A stretch of 64,000 nucleotides of DNA from Veillonella parvula DSM 2008 (GTDB taxonomy: Bacteria; Bacillota; Negativicutes; Veillonellales; Veillonellaceae): positions 1,761,001-1,825,000 of the forward strand of contig NC_013520.1 in NCBI RefSeq assembly GCF_000024945.1. The letters are read 5' to 3'. Positions 54,019 to 63,100 of this stretch are shown here, one piece after another. The notes beneath the pieces are model-generated. The model had not been told where the DNA came from. It worked only from the letters and a program-made list of their open reading frames with translations, and did not search any database. A program made the translations under genes and the position numbers. Every line of letters starts with the position of its first letter. Positions within the stretch are counted from its first letter, which is position 1.

Positions 54019-55158
54019 ATGGCAGACGCAAAAAACACTGTGTTATTCCCTTATGAAACACTAAAAAAATTGAGCATGGACGCTTTCCAAAAATTTGGTT
54101 TCTCCGAAAAAGAAGCTGACATCATCCAAGACGTACTTTTGACTTCTGACTTGTTCGGTATTCAAAGCCATGGTATGCAACGTATGGTTCGTTACCATAA
54201 AGGTATCACTAATGGCTTGATTAAAATCGACGCTAAACCTGAAATCGTAAAAGAAACTCCAATTTCTGCAGTTATCGACGGTCATGACGGCATGGGTCAA
54301 TTATTGGGCCATAAAGCTATGGAAATGGCTATCGAAAAAGCTAAAAAATCCGGTGTTGGTATCGTATCTGTACGTAACTCCAACCACTACGGTATCGCTG
54401 GTTACTATGCTAAAATGGCATCCGACCAAGGCTTAATCGGTTTCTCTTGTACAAACTCCGAAGCAATCATGGTTCCTGTATATGCTCGTAAAGCTATGCT
54501 TGGTTCTAACCCTATCGCTTGGACTGTACCTGCTGATCCTGTTGACTTCTTCTTCGATTGCTCCACTACAGTAGTAACTCGTGGTAAACTTGAAATGTAC
54601 AACAAAATGGGCAAAGCTACTCCAGATGGTTGGGCTGTTAATAAAGACGGTGTTCCTTCCACTGATGCAGCTGAAGTATTGGGCAACATCTCCCGTCATG
54701 AAGGCGGCGGTATCCTTCCTTTAGGTGGTGCTACAGAAGTTCTTGGCGGCCACAAAGGTTATGGTAACGGCATGATTGCTGAATTATTCTCCTCCATCTT
54801 GTCCCAAGGCGGTACTTCCAACAAATGTATGGTTGGCGGTAAATCCAATATCTGCCACGGCTTCATGGCTATCAACCCTGAATTCTTCGGTGACCCTGCG
54901 GAAATCAAAAAACACTTCTCCCAATTCTTACAAGAATTACGTGAAGCTCCTAAAGCACAAGGTCAAGACCGTATCTACACTCATGGTGAAAAAGAACATG
55001 AATCTGTTGCTAAAGTTAAAGCTGAAGGCATCCCTGTACTTAACGGTACAATGCTTGAAGTTCAAGACCTTTGCAATGAATTAGGTTTAGACTTCAAATC
55101 CTACTTCGGCGATTATGTACCAGAAGCTCCTGCTACAATGTTCAAAGGTAACTACTAA
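54019..55158 (+). CDS. Malate/L-lactate dehydrogenase (Ldh-2/MDH-like family)
   Basis: 379 residues of the type-2 malate/L-lactate/sulfolactate dehydrogenase family, unrelated to classical LDH. Features are SHGMQRMVRYH (about 51-61), VSVRNSNHYGIAGYYA (about 117-132) and HKGYGNGMIAE (near 243). It oxidises lactate or malate with NAD(P). The gene precedes the lactate permease, which supports lactate as a physiological substrate. Codon use is highly biased (a highly expressed gene). Malate is an alternative; Veillonella ferments both. Confidence 0.88.
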   Translation: MADAKNTVLFPYETLKKLSMDAFQKFGFSEKEADIIQDVLLTSDLFGIQSHGMQRMVRYHKGITNGLIKIDAKPEIVKETPISAVIDGHDGMGQLLGHKAMEMAIEKAKKSGVGIVSVRNSNHYGIAGYYAKMASDQGLIGFSCTNSEAIMVPVYARKAMLGSNPIAWTVPADPVDFFFDCSTTVVTRGKLEMYNKMGKATPDGWAVNKDGVPSTDAAEVLGNISRHEGGGILPLGGATEVLGGHKGYGNGMIAELFSSILSQGGTSNKCMVGGKSNICHGFMAINPEFFGDPAEIKKHFSQFLQELREAPKAQGQDRIYTHGEKEHESVAKVKAEGIPVLNGTMLEVQDLCNELGLDFKSYFGDYVPEAPATMFKGNY

Positions 55159-55206
55159 TACCTAAATTTAGTAATGGCCCTAACAAGGACTTGTAGTTAG
55201 TACAGA

Positions 55207-55240
55207 AGGGGACATAAACACTGTTTATGTCCCCTCTCTT
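55207..55240 (+). terminator. Strong hairpin between dehydrogenase and lactate permease genes
   Basis: AGGGGACATAAAC (55207-55219) and GTTTATGTCCCCT (55223-55235) form a perfect 13-bp stem with a 3-nt loop, followed by CTCTTATGTTTTT. It probably terminates or reduces transcription into the permease gene. Confidence 0.85.
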
Positions 55241-55247
55241 ATGTTTT

Positions 55248-55271
55248 TAACCTCATAGCCTATGAGGTTAA
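55248..55271. terminator. Second palindrome in the dehydrogenase-permease gap
   Basis: TTAACCTCATA-GC-CTATGAGGTTAA is a perfect 11-bp inverted repeat (plus flanking A/T pairs). It directly follows the first hairpin. It may act as a back-up terminator on the minus strand or as an operator. Confidence 0.55.
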
Positions 55272-55337
55272 AAAATTTTATGTACTATATCAATTTTTAT
55301 GATAAGTATATCTGTTATTTTATTGTAATCTTTTATT

Positions 55338-55366
55338 TTAACTGAACTTTTACAACTTAATACAAT
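55338..55366 (+). promoter_or_regulatory. Possible own promoter of the lactate permease
   Basis: TTAACT (55338-55343), 17-base spacer, TACAAT (55361-55366). It lies downstream of the terminators and about 90 bases before the permease start, so the permease may be transcribed independently. An ATCAATTTAATTGAT palindrome follows at about 55378-55393. Confidence 0.5.
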
Positions 55367-55453
55367 AGCGATTTACTCATCAATTTAATTGATTAAGCTA
55401 CATCGTCCTGTTGAGCATATATTTTTATTTTTCTTGAAAGGATGATTTTAGAA

Positions 55454-57091
55454 ATGAGTGCTATCACCGTTCTATTAGCGCTATCTCCAATCATTTGGTT
55501 GATTGTAGCGTTATCCATCTTGAAATTACCTGCATGGCAAGCAACAAGTGTTGCTGCAATCGGTTCTTTCATCATCGCTATTACAGCATTCCAATCTGAC
55601 CCATTCATTATGGTCACTGGTGCCCTTGAAGGTGCCGCTTTGGCGATTTGGCCAATCCTATTAGTTATTACAGCTGCTATCTTCGTTTATAACTTGGTAG
55701 TACATACGAAAGCAATGGAAACTATTAAAACAATGCTTTCTTCTGTAACATCTGATACTCGTGTACTTGCATTACTACTTGCATGGGGCTTTGGTGCTTT
55801 CATGGAAGGTATGGCTGGCTTTGGTACTGCTGTTGCAATTCCAGCTGCTATGATGGTTGCCGTAGGTTTTGACCCACTAAAATCTATCATCGCATGTCTT
55901 GTTGCGAACTCTGTACCAACAACATTTGGTTCCATTGGTATTCCAACAACTACATTGGCTTCCTTAACTAGCCTTGATCCAAGCCATTTAGGTACATTCA
56001 TTTCCGTACAATTGTTCTTACTTAACCTTATCGCTCCATTCTTCGTTGTTATGATCATTGGTGGCGGTATCAAAGCGTTAAAAGGTGTATTCCTTGTAAC
56101 ATTACTTTCTGGTTTAGCATTAGCTGTTCCTGAAACTGTAATTAACGCAGTAATGGGTCCAGAATTATCCGTAATCTCTGCATCTATTGTTATCATGGCA
56201 GTTATCATTATTTGTGCAAAAATTATGCCTCCTAATGATCCTGAATACGCAGTTAAACAAACTGGCGAAGTCCCAAAAGTTTCTGGTGGTGAAGGCCTTG
56301 TAGCTGCAATGCCATTCATCTTAATCTTCGTATTATTGTTATTAACTTCCAAATTGTTCCCTGCAATTAATGGTCCTCTTGCGTCCATTAAAACATCTGT
56401 ACCTATTTACCAAGGTCCTGGTGCAAAACCATACACATTCGTATGGATTGCAACTCCTGGTATCATGATCTTCATCGCTGGTATTGTTGGTGGTTTCATC
56501 CAAAAAGCGAAAGCTGGCGAAATCTTTGGTACATTGGGTAGCACAGTTAAAAACTTGAAATTCACATACCTTACAATCATCACAGTTGTTATGACAGCTA
56601 AATTGATGACTTACTCTGGTATGACTGCAGATATTGCAAAAGCAATGGTTGCTGGTACAGGTTCCTTGTATCCTCTATTCGCTCCTATCGTGGGTGCGTT
56701 GGGTGCATTCTTAACTGGTTCTGGTACAAACTCCAACGTATTGTTTGGTCCACTTCAAATCGCTGCAGCTCAAGGTTTAGATCCTACAAACTTCGAAGAC
56801 CTTGGCTTCTGGTTGGCAGCAGTTAACTCCGGTGCAGCTGGTATCGGCAAAATGTTGTCCCCACAATCCATCGCGATTTCTATTGGTGCCGTAGGACCTG
56901 CTTTAAAAGCATACCTAGAAAACCACAAAGAAATCAGTGCTGAAGAAGCTCATAAACTAGAACATGAAATCGAAGCAAGCGTTATCATGAACAGCGCATT
57001 CAAATACTTCTTGATCTTCATCGTTATGCATGGTTGTATCTCCTTCTTCGGTCAACATTTCATCCATGAAATTCATCATTTCTTTTTCTAA
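55454..57091 (+). CDS. lctP: L-lactate permease LctP
   Basis: 545 residues from ATG 55454; ATG 55442 is in frame but abuts the AAAGG site, while 55454 has it 12 bases upstream. About 12-14 membrane segments. Family motifs include GFGAFMEGMAGFGTAVAIPAA (about residues 109-129), and GSGTNSNVLFG near 425. It imports lactate with a proton, feeding the Ldh-2-type enzyme encoded upstream. Lactate uptake is central to Veillonella energy metabolism. Confidence 0.93.
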   Translation: MSAITVLLALSPIIWLIVALSILKLPAWQATSVAAIGSFIIAITAFQSDPFIMVTGALEGAALAIWPILLVITAAIFVYNLVVHTKAMETIKTMLSSVTSDTRVLALLLAWGFGAFMEGMAGFGTAVAIPAAMMVAVGFDPLKSIIACLVANSVPTTFGSIGIPTTTLASLTSLDPSHLGTFISVQLFLLNLIAPFFVVMIIGGGIKALKGVFLVTLLSGLALAVPETVINAVMGPELSVISASIVIMAVIIICAKIMPPNDPEYAVKQTGEVPKVSGGEGLVAAMPFILIFVLLLLTSKLFPAINGPLASIKTSVPIYQGPGAKPYTFVWIATPGIMIFIAGIVGGFIQKAKAGEIFGTLGSTVKNLKFTYLTIITVVMTAKLMTYSGMTADIAKAMVAGTGSLYPLFAPIVGALGAFLTGSGTNSNVLFGPLQIAAAQGLDPTNFEDLGFWLAAVNSGAAGIGKMLSPQSIAISIGAVGPALKAYLENHKEISAEEAHKLEHEIEASVIMNSAFKYFLIFIVMHGCISFFGQHFIHEIHHFFF

Positions 57092-57106
57092 GAATTAATG
57101 AAGCAA

Positions 57107-57140
57107 AAAGAACAGCTCGTAATGAGCTGTTCTTTTTATT
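57107..57140 (+). terminator. Intrinsic terminator after lctP
   Basis: AAAAGAACAGCTC and GAGCTGTTCTTTTT form a 13-bp stem with a 5-nt loop and T-rich tail. Symmetrical A/T ends let it also end the convergent PepSY gene. Confidence 0.9.
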
Positions 57141-57178
57141 TGTATCAAGATACTATATTTTTATTCTACTAAATAAAA

Positions 57179-57463
57179 TTAGAAATACTTGCGTTCAACT
57201 TCCCATTTTGTGAAGTTACCACTAGCTGCATCGATTTCAAAGTCATATTCGTAACCATTGTATCGAATTTCACCTTCGTATTCCAATCTACCATGATCAT
57301 AGTCATGCCCAAATTCAGTGACATTACCTTGTGTTGCTCCTGGCACACGTGCCAAGGCGCGATTTAAAGCCTCTTGCTCACCAATACTTTGAGCAGACGC
57401 AAATGTTGTCAATCCAAGAGCAGCTACAGCAGCCAATACCAAGGCTTTCATAAATTTTCTCAT
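57179..57463 (-). CDS. Secreted PepSY-domain protein
   Basis: 94 residues: a signal peptide (about 1-24, ending ASA) followed by a single PepSY-like domain (EALNRALARVPGA, then EYEGEIRYNGYEYDFEIDAASG). Stand-alone secreted PepSY proteins are thought to bind or inhibit other proteins; the partner is unknown. It is a single gene, convergent with lctP. Confidence 0.85.
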   Translation of the reverse strand: MRKFMKALVLAAVAALGLTTFASAQSIGEQEALNRALARVPGATQGNVTEFGHDYDHGRLEYEGEIRYNGYEYDFEIDAASGNFTKWEVERKYF

Positions 57464-57777
57464 AATAACCTCCTATATACGATAAATTATATTGATTTTT
57501 TTAGATTTACTTTATACATTTATTCTAATCTATAAATCGAAGTACATCAAACACGAACTTTTGATATACAACCACCTCACAAACACTATACGCTATGTTA
57601 TTATTTATATACTCATAAAAATATTTTATATATAAATACAAAAATTTAACCTAAGTAAAATAGTATATAAAGGCTAGAAGTATATATGGGCTAGAATAGA
57701 AAAAACTTTTACATATAAATCTATAGAATAATTTATCAAATTATGTTACAATACTTCTCATTATAAGGCAAAATTAA

Positions 57778-57831
57778 ATGCAGTCTGCGAAGTGCGATTC
57801 GCAGACTTTTATTTTTCTCACTTTAGTATAG
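57778..57831 (+). CDS. Possible 17-residue leader peptide of the drug exporter gene
   Basis: ATG 57778, with AAGG 9 bases upstream, opens a 17-codon frame (MQSAKCDSQTFIFLTLV) whose TAG stop overlaps the exporter's AGGAGGG ribosome site. The codons run through the hairpin at 57782-57808. Such geometry is typical of leader peptides that control antibiotic-inducible genes. Functional status is unproven. Confidence 0.4.
   Translation: MQSAKCDSQTFIFLTLV
57782..57819 (+). terminator. Leader hairpin with T-tract before the drug exporter gene
   Basis: AGTCTGCGAA and TTCGCAGACT form a perfect 10-bp stem with a 6-nt loop, then TTTATTTTTC. It stands only about 25 bases before the exporter start, so it acts as an attenuator rather than the end of another gene. 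The 300 bases upstream (57464-57777) are AT-rich without other features. Confidence 0.75.
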
Positions 57832-57840
57832 GAGGGTTTT

Positions 57841-59028
57841 ATGACTCAAGAAAGTTCTGCTAAGGTCTCTTTCATCTTAGTAGTATTCCTTGGTCTGTTG
57901 ACAGCCATCACACCACTTGCAACAGATTTATATTTACCAGCATTACCAATTATGCCTAGTGAACTAAATACATCTGCATCAAATATTCAAATGACCATTG
58001 GTGTGATGACTTTTGGTGTTGCATTAGGTCAATTATTTGGAGGTCCTATTAGTGATACTATGGGCCGCAAGTTGCCTCTTATAACAGGCAACTTACTTTG
58101 CGTTATCTCTAGCATAATCTGTGCTTATGCACCAAGCATTGAAATACTTTTACTAGGACGCTTTCTACAAGGTTTAACAGGATCTGTGGGCGTTGTAATT
58201 GCTAAGGCCATCGCTCGAGATTTTGCATTTGGTCAAGAATTGACTAAACTCTTTGCATTGCTCATGATGGTTAACGGTTTGGCGCCAGTAATCGCTCCGC
58301 TCATCGGCGGTCAATTATTACTATTCACTACATGGCGCGTTATCTTCGTTATTTTAGCAATATTTTCTGCTATTCTATTAGTGGGATCTCTTCTCTTCCG
58401 TGAAAGCTTACCTAAAGAAAAACGCGTTACAGGTGGCGTTGCAACTGCTACAAAGAACTACATTACACTTATTAAAGATAAGCGATTCCTTGGGCAAACA
58501 CTAATCCAATTCTTTGCTTTTGGTGGATTCTTTGCGTATATCTCAGGTTCATCCTTTGTATACCAAAACATCTTCCAACTATCTGCACAAGAATTTAGCT
58601 ATCTCTTTGGTATCAATAGCTGTGGTATTATTTTAGCTAGTGCCATAAGCGCTAGATTAAGTAATGTAATCACAGTTCGACAATTACTAACATTTGCCCT
58701 CTGGCAACTAACAATCGGATCCTTGCTATTCTTAATAGCTATGCTTTTCGAATGGCCACTTATTCCTGTAACGGCCATTCTATTCTTTACCGTATGTACA
58801 GTATCCCTATTTGGCTCTGCCTCTTTCTCTATGGCAATGGCTAAATACGGTAAAATGGCTGGCAGTGCCTCTGCAGTACTTGGCTTTGCTAGCATGTTCT
58901 CTGCAGGAATCGTATCTCCATTAGTTGGTATTGGTGGGGAATATACGGGGATCCCCATGGGGATTACAATGCTAGTATGTGCAGCGCTTTCCTTATTGTG
59001 CCTATATAGGTTAGTTGAGAAAGAATAG
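57841..59028 (+). CDS. Bcr/CflA-family multidrug efflux MFS transporter
   Basis: 395 residues with 12 membrane segments. The Bcr/CflA signature TPLATDLYLPALPIM (near 22-36) and motif A GGPISDTMGRKLPL (near 66-79) are present, with a second conserved GRFLQGLTGSVGVV around residue 105. It would export drugs or metabolites such as bicyclomycin or chloramphenicol by proton antiport; substrate unknown. ATG follows GGAGGG. A leader ORF and hairpin precede it, and the repeat cluster starts 52 bases after it. Confidence 0.9.
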   Translation: MTQESSAKVSFILVVFLGLLTAITPLATDLYLPALPIMPSELNTSASNIQMTIGVMTFGVALGQLFGGPISDTMGRKLPLITGNLLCVISSIICAYAPSIEILLLGRFLQGLTGSVGVVIAKAIARDFAFGQELTKLFALLMMVNGLAPVIAPLIGGQLLLFTTWRVIFVILAIFSAILLVGSLLFRESLPKEKRVTGGVATATKNYITLIKDKRFLGQTLIQFFAFGGFFAYISGSSFVYQNIFQLSAQEFSYLFGINSCGIILASAISARLSNVITVRQLLTFALWQLTIGSLLFLIAMLFEWPLIPVTAILFFTVCTVSLFGSASFSMAMAKYGKMAGSASAVLGFASMFSAGIVSPLVGIGGEYTGIPMGITMLVCAALSLLCLYRLVEKE

Positions 59029-59080
59029 TGCCAGTCTTATTACAATAGTTAATACAGTATTATAGCATTTGTATGTCTAA

Positions 59081-59233
59081 GTCGTAATGGGGCCCCGTTA
59101 CAATAGAATAAATTTAGTATAAAAACAGCACCACCTTCTTCTTGCTCAGTACGTCACTACGTTCCGTAAAATCGCTGCGAAAAAGGTGGTGCTATTTTTA
59201 TTAACCTTTGCTATGAAAAAGTCCCATTACGAC
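59081..59233. repeat. Nested palindromic element 1 of the repeat cluster
   Basis: Outer inverted arms GTCGTAATGGG (59081-59091) and CCCATTACGAC (59223-59233), 11-bp perfect. Inner arms AGCACCACCTT and AAGGTGGTGCT enclose a 35-nt loop core (reading GCTCAGTACGTC... to ...ATCGCTGC, about 59144-59178) and are followed by T-rich sequence, so the inner part doubles as the terminator of the drug exporter gene. The core recurs inverted in the elements at 59726 and 59945. Confidence 0.8.
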
Positions 59234-59369
59234 GTAATAGCATCAGCAAAAATGTTTAAAGATATGTATTATACATTTTAATATCAACTTAGCACTATTC
59301 TTTCTATCTACGCCAATATACATAAACACAATAACGGAAAGCGCCTGCTCAACTGTTTGTAGGGAAAAG

Positions 59370-59390
59370 AGATGTGGCACAGCCACATCT
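59370..59390. terminator. Small GC-containing hairpin in the repeat cluster
   Basis: AGATGTGGC and GCCACATCT form a 9-bp perfect stem with a 3-nt loop. No strong T-tract follows. It sits between element 1 and the tandem units. Confidence 0.4.
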
Positions 59391-59415
59391 CCTCGCTCCG
59401 ACCATCCTCTGCCCA

Positions 59416-59725
59416 GTTACATTTTCAATGGGACATCTTCATAACCAGTGTATATAGAAAAGAATACAGCCCTCTTCCTCCCATTTCCATTAGGTGTATT
59501 GCTAATTTTTTGTAAATAATGAGCTATAAGACTCGATGGAGCTCTTAGGTATATAGTAGATTAGATTATTTACATTTTATAATGGGACATCTTCATAATT
59601 AGCGTATATAGAAAAGAACACAGCCCTCTCTCCTCTTTTTCCGTTGGATGTATTGCGAATTTTTTTGTGAATAATGAGATAAAAAAAACGATGGAGCTAT
59701 TAGATATACAGTAGATTGAATCATT
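59416..59725. repeat. Two tandem 155-bp truncated repeat units
   Basis: The units begin ATGGGACATCTTCAT at 59428 and 59582, with a third start at 59737 (periods 154 and 155). Each unit carries the left half of the palindromic element (TATATAGAAAAGAA-ACAGCCCTC) followed by an 80-base tail (TGTATTGC-AATTTTTT and later GATGGAGCT..TTAG.TATA) that the full elements lack. No ORF was seen. Confidence 0.75.
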
Positions 59726-59889
59726 TACATTTTATAATGGGACATCTTCATAATTAGCGTATATAGAAAAGAATACAGCCCTCTCTGCAGCGATTTTACG
59801 GAACGTAGTGACGTACTGAGCCAAGAGAGGGCTGTATTTTTTCTATACTAATAATATGCAGTTATCATCTGACCCCATTATAAAATGTA
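59726..59889. repeat. Full-length nested palindromic element 2
   Basis: Outer arms TACATTTTATAATGGG (59726-59741) and CCCATTATAAAATGTA (59874-59889), 16-bp perfect. Inner arms ATACAGCCCTCTCT and AGAGAGGGCTGTAT enclose the conserved loop core GCAGCGATTTTACGG...ACTGAGC, then a T6 tract. Length 164 bp. Confidence 0.85.
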
Positions 59890-59944
59890 AGAGACCTTAT
59901 CGCTTATTCACTAAATTCCATCCCAACTCCTCCCCACTGCACTA

Positions 59945-60110
59945 GTTATATTTTCAATGGGACAGCTTCATAACAGGTGTATATAGAAAAGAACACAGCC
60001 CTCTCTGCAGCGATTTTACGAAGCGTAGCGCCGTACTGAGCCAAAAGAGGGCTGTGTTTTTTCTATACTAGTGTTATGTAGTTGTCACGGGGCCCCATTG
60101 AAAATATAAC
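59945..60110. repeat. Full-length nested palindromic element 3
   Basis: Outer arms GTTATATTTTCAATGGG (59945-59961) and CCCATTGAAAATATAAC (60094-60110), 17-bp perfect but different in outer sequence from element 2. Inner arms ACACAGCCCTCT and AGAGGGCTGTGT enclose a diverged copy of the loop core. Its inner hairpin is a likely terminator for the dehydratase-like gene as well. Length 166 bp. Confidence 0.85.
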
Positions 60111-60119
60111 AGAGCACCC

Positions 60120-63100
60120 TTATTCAAACATTGTCGATAGTAGTAGTTTCAATCGGTTTGCTTGGTTAACCGCACTGGATCCTGGATCGTAGTCGATAGC
60201 CGCAATTCGCACGTCTGGGTAGGCTGCGGATAGTGTTTTCACCATGCCTTTACCTGTTACGTGGTTTGGTAAACAGCCAAATGGTTGTAAGCATACAATT
60301 TGCTTAGCTCCTTTTTCGATAAGGTCAATCATATCTCCTGTGAGGAACCAGCCTTCACCACATTGATTACCAAGTCCGATGAATTGGGCTGCTTCTTTTG
60401 CTACTTCTGTCATACGTTGTAGCGGGTCAAAGTGTTTTGACGCTGCTACGGCTTTTGCATATGGCAAGCGGTAGAGCTCAAGGGCTTCACGAGCCAATGT
60501 ACCAAAGAAGCCAGATAGCCATGTACCATCAAGGTGCTTAGCACGGTATGTGCTATCCATTGCACAATACAAGAAGAAATCTAGCAAGCCAGATGTAACG
60601 ACTTCGCCGCCTTCCTTTTCGATAAGCTCATTAATATGATTGTTAGCACTTGGATGGAATTTAACGTAAATTTCCCCTACGACACCAACACGAGGTTTTT
60701 GTACATCTTTATTAATTGGCAAGTTATCAAAATCATGGATGATTTCTTTGATGTACTTATTATATTGTCGAAGACTGGCAGATGTAATATTATCACGTAA
60801 TTTTTTAATCCAATAATCACATAGTGCATCGGTAGAACCAGGATTTGTCTCGTATGGCCGTGTAGCAAGAACACATTGCATGAGCGCATCACCGTATACA
60901 ACAGCTTGAATCATACGATGTAAGAAACCTTTTGTCAACTTAAAGCCTGGTTGGCGTTCCATATCACTCGCATTAAGAGATAGAATAGGTACTTGTTTCA
61001 TACCAGCATCAATCAATGCTTTACGTAAGTAACCGATGTAGTTTGTAGCACGACAACCACCACCAGTTTGAGAGATGATAACAGCCGTCTTATCTACATC
61101 ATATTTACCGGATAACAGTGCAGACATGAGCTGCCCTACAACGATAATCGCTGGGTAACATGCATCGTTATTAATGTATTTTAAACCCACTTCGATATCG
61201 TCACGCGTAGGCGCTGGCAAAATTTCAAAGTCATATCCTTCATTTTTGAGAACTGGCTCTAAGAGGCTAAAATGCAATGGTGACATTTGTGGTACCAAGA
61301 TTTTATAAGTCTTACGCATTTCTTCTGTGAAGACAACGCGATTGTAATCGTAAGTTGGTAATTTCTCTACCACTACTTCTTCCGGCGCCTCAGGATTATG
61401 ATGACGACGCAAGCTACGTTCCATTACAGATTGCAAGGAACGTAAACGGATTGTCACGGCTCCAAGGTTTGTACCTTCATCGATTTTGAGCAAGGTATGG
61501 ATTTTGTGATTTGCTGAAAGTATATCTTTTACCTGATCTGCTACGATGGAATCAAGGCCACAACCAAAGGAGTTAAGCTCTACAATTTGGAATCCTTCAG
61601 TTCTACTTACAAATTCAGCGGCACGATATAGGCGACTATGGTAGGACCATTGGTCTACAACACGTAAATGCTTGATTTCATTGCCTAATGGTGCAACGCC
61701 ATCTTCTGTAAGAACAGCCATACCAAGAGATGTGATAAGTTCAGGAATACCGTGGTTAATACCGGAGTCCAAATGATATGGACGGCCAGCCAATACGATT
61801 GTCGGAATTTGTTCTGCCACGAGGCGAGACACAGTTTTCTTTGTCGTTTCACGGTAAGACGCTTTACAGTTTTCCTGCTCTTCCCAAGCGATGTCTACAG
61901 CCTTAGCAATATCCTTCTTCTTTAAGTTTAAAAAATCCAATGCTTTCACAAGGGCCGGAACAAGAGATTTTTTATCAGCTAGCGGCAAAAATGGTGCGTG
62001 GAACGGAGTATCGCCCAATACCTCTTGCATATTATTTTTGATAAGTTCTGGATAGGAAATAACCATTGGACAATGGTAATTATTGTCGCGGCTAAATTCC
62101 TTAGGGCCGTGTTGAATACAAGGGTACCAAATAAAGTCTACCTGTGCATTCGCTAAGTCTCGAATATGACCATGTACAGCTTTTGCAGGATAGCAAGCCG
62201 TATCGGATGGAATTGTATCGATAGCCTTATTGTATTGAGCCTTAGTCGTATAATCTGAAAGAATTACTTCATAGCCCAAGGTATTAAAGAATGTAAACCA
62301 GAACGGGAAATCCTCGTACATGTTGAGAACGCGAGGAATACCTACGCGCATTTTACCTTCAAACTCTGGAATATTTTTCTTTAAATAATAGTCGAAATAA
62401 CGACGTAATTTTACATCTACCAAGTTAGGAACTGGTTTACGTTCCTCTTGAATCATACCGCCTGCACCGCGGTCACAACGGTTGCCCGTTACGTACGTAC
62501 GACCATCAGAGAAAGCATTGATAGTAAGCATACAGTTGTTGGAGCAAAGGCCACAATTGCGCATTGTCGTAGACACCTGTAAGGAATTAAGTCCTTCACT
62601 ATCGAGCAATGTACTTTCACCCTTTTGTAACTCTTCCGCCGTTTCCGCTGCAAGAAGAGCCATACCGTATGCACCCATCAAGCCAGATACATCAGGGCGA
62701 ATTACTTCGACGCCCATCAATTTCTCAAAGGCACGCAAAACAGATTCGTTATAGAACGTACCACCTTGTACAACGATATGATCGCCTAATTCTTTAGGGT
62801 CTTTCACCTTAAGAACCTTATAAAGGGCATTTTTAATTACAGAATACGCAAGACCTGCCGCGATATCTTGTACCGTAGCACCTTCTTTTTGAGCCTGCTT
62901 AACCTTAGAGTTCATAAATACAGTACAACGAGATCCTAAGTCGATTGGCATAGGTGCCAATAATCCTTCTTTTGCGAATTGATCGATAGGAATGCGTAGA
63001 CCAGATGCAAATGTATCAATAAAAGAGCCGCAACCAGAGGAGCAAGCTTCGTTCAACACGATATCTTCGATGTACCCATCACGAACCTTACAGCATTTCA

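Noticed and set aside
55687-56388. 233-codon ORF antisense to lctP
   Set aside because: It is a shadow of the strongly biased codons of the lactate permease; the protein has no ribosome site or family pattern.
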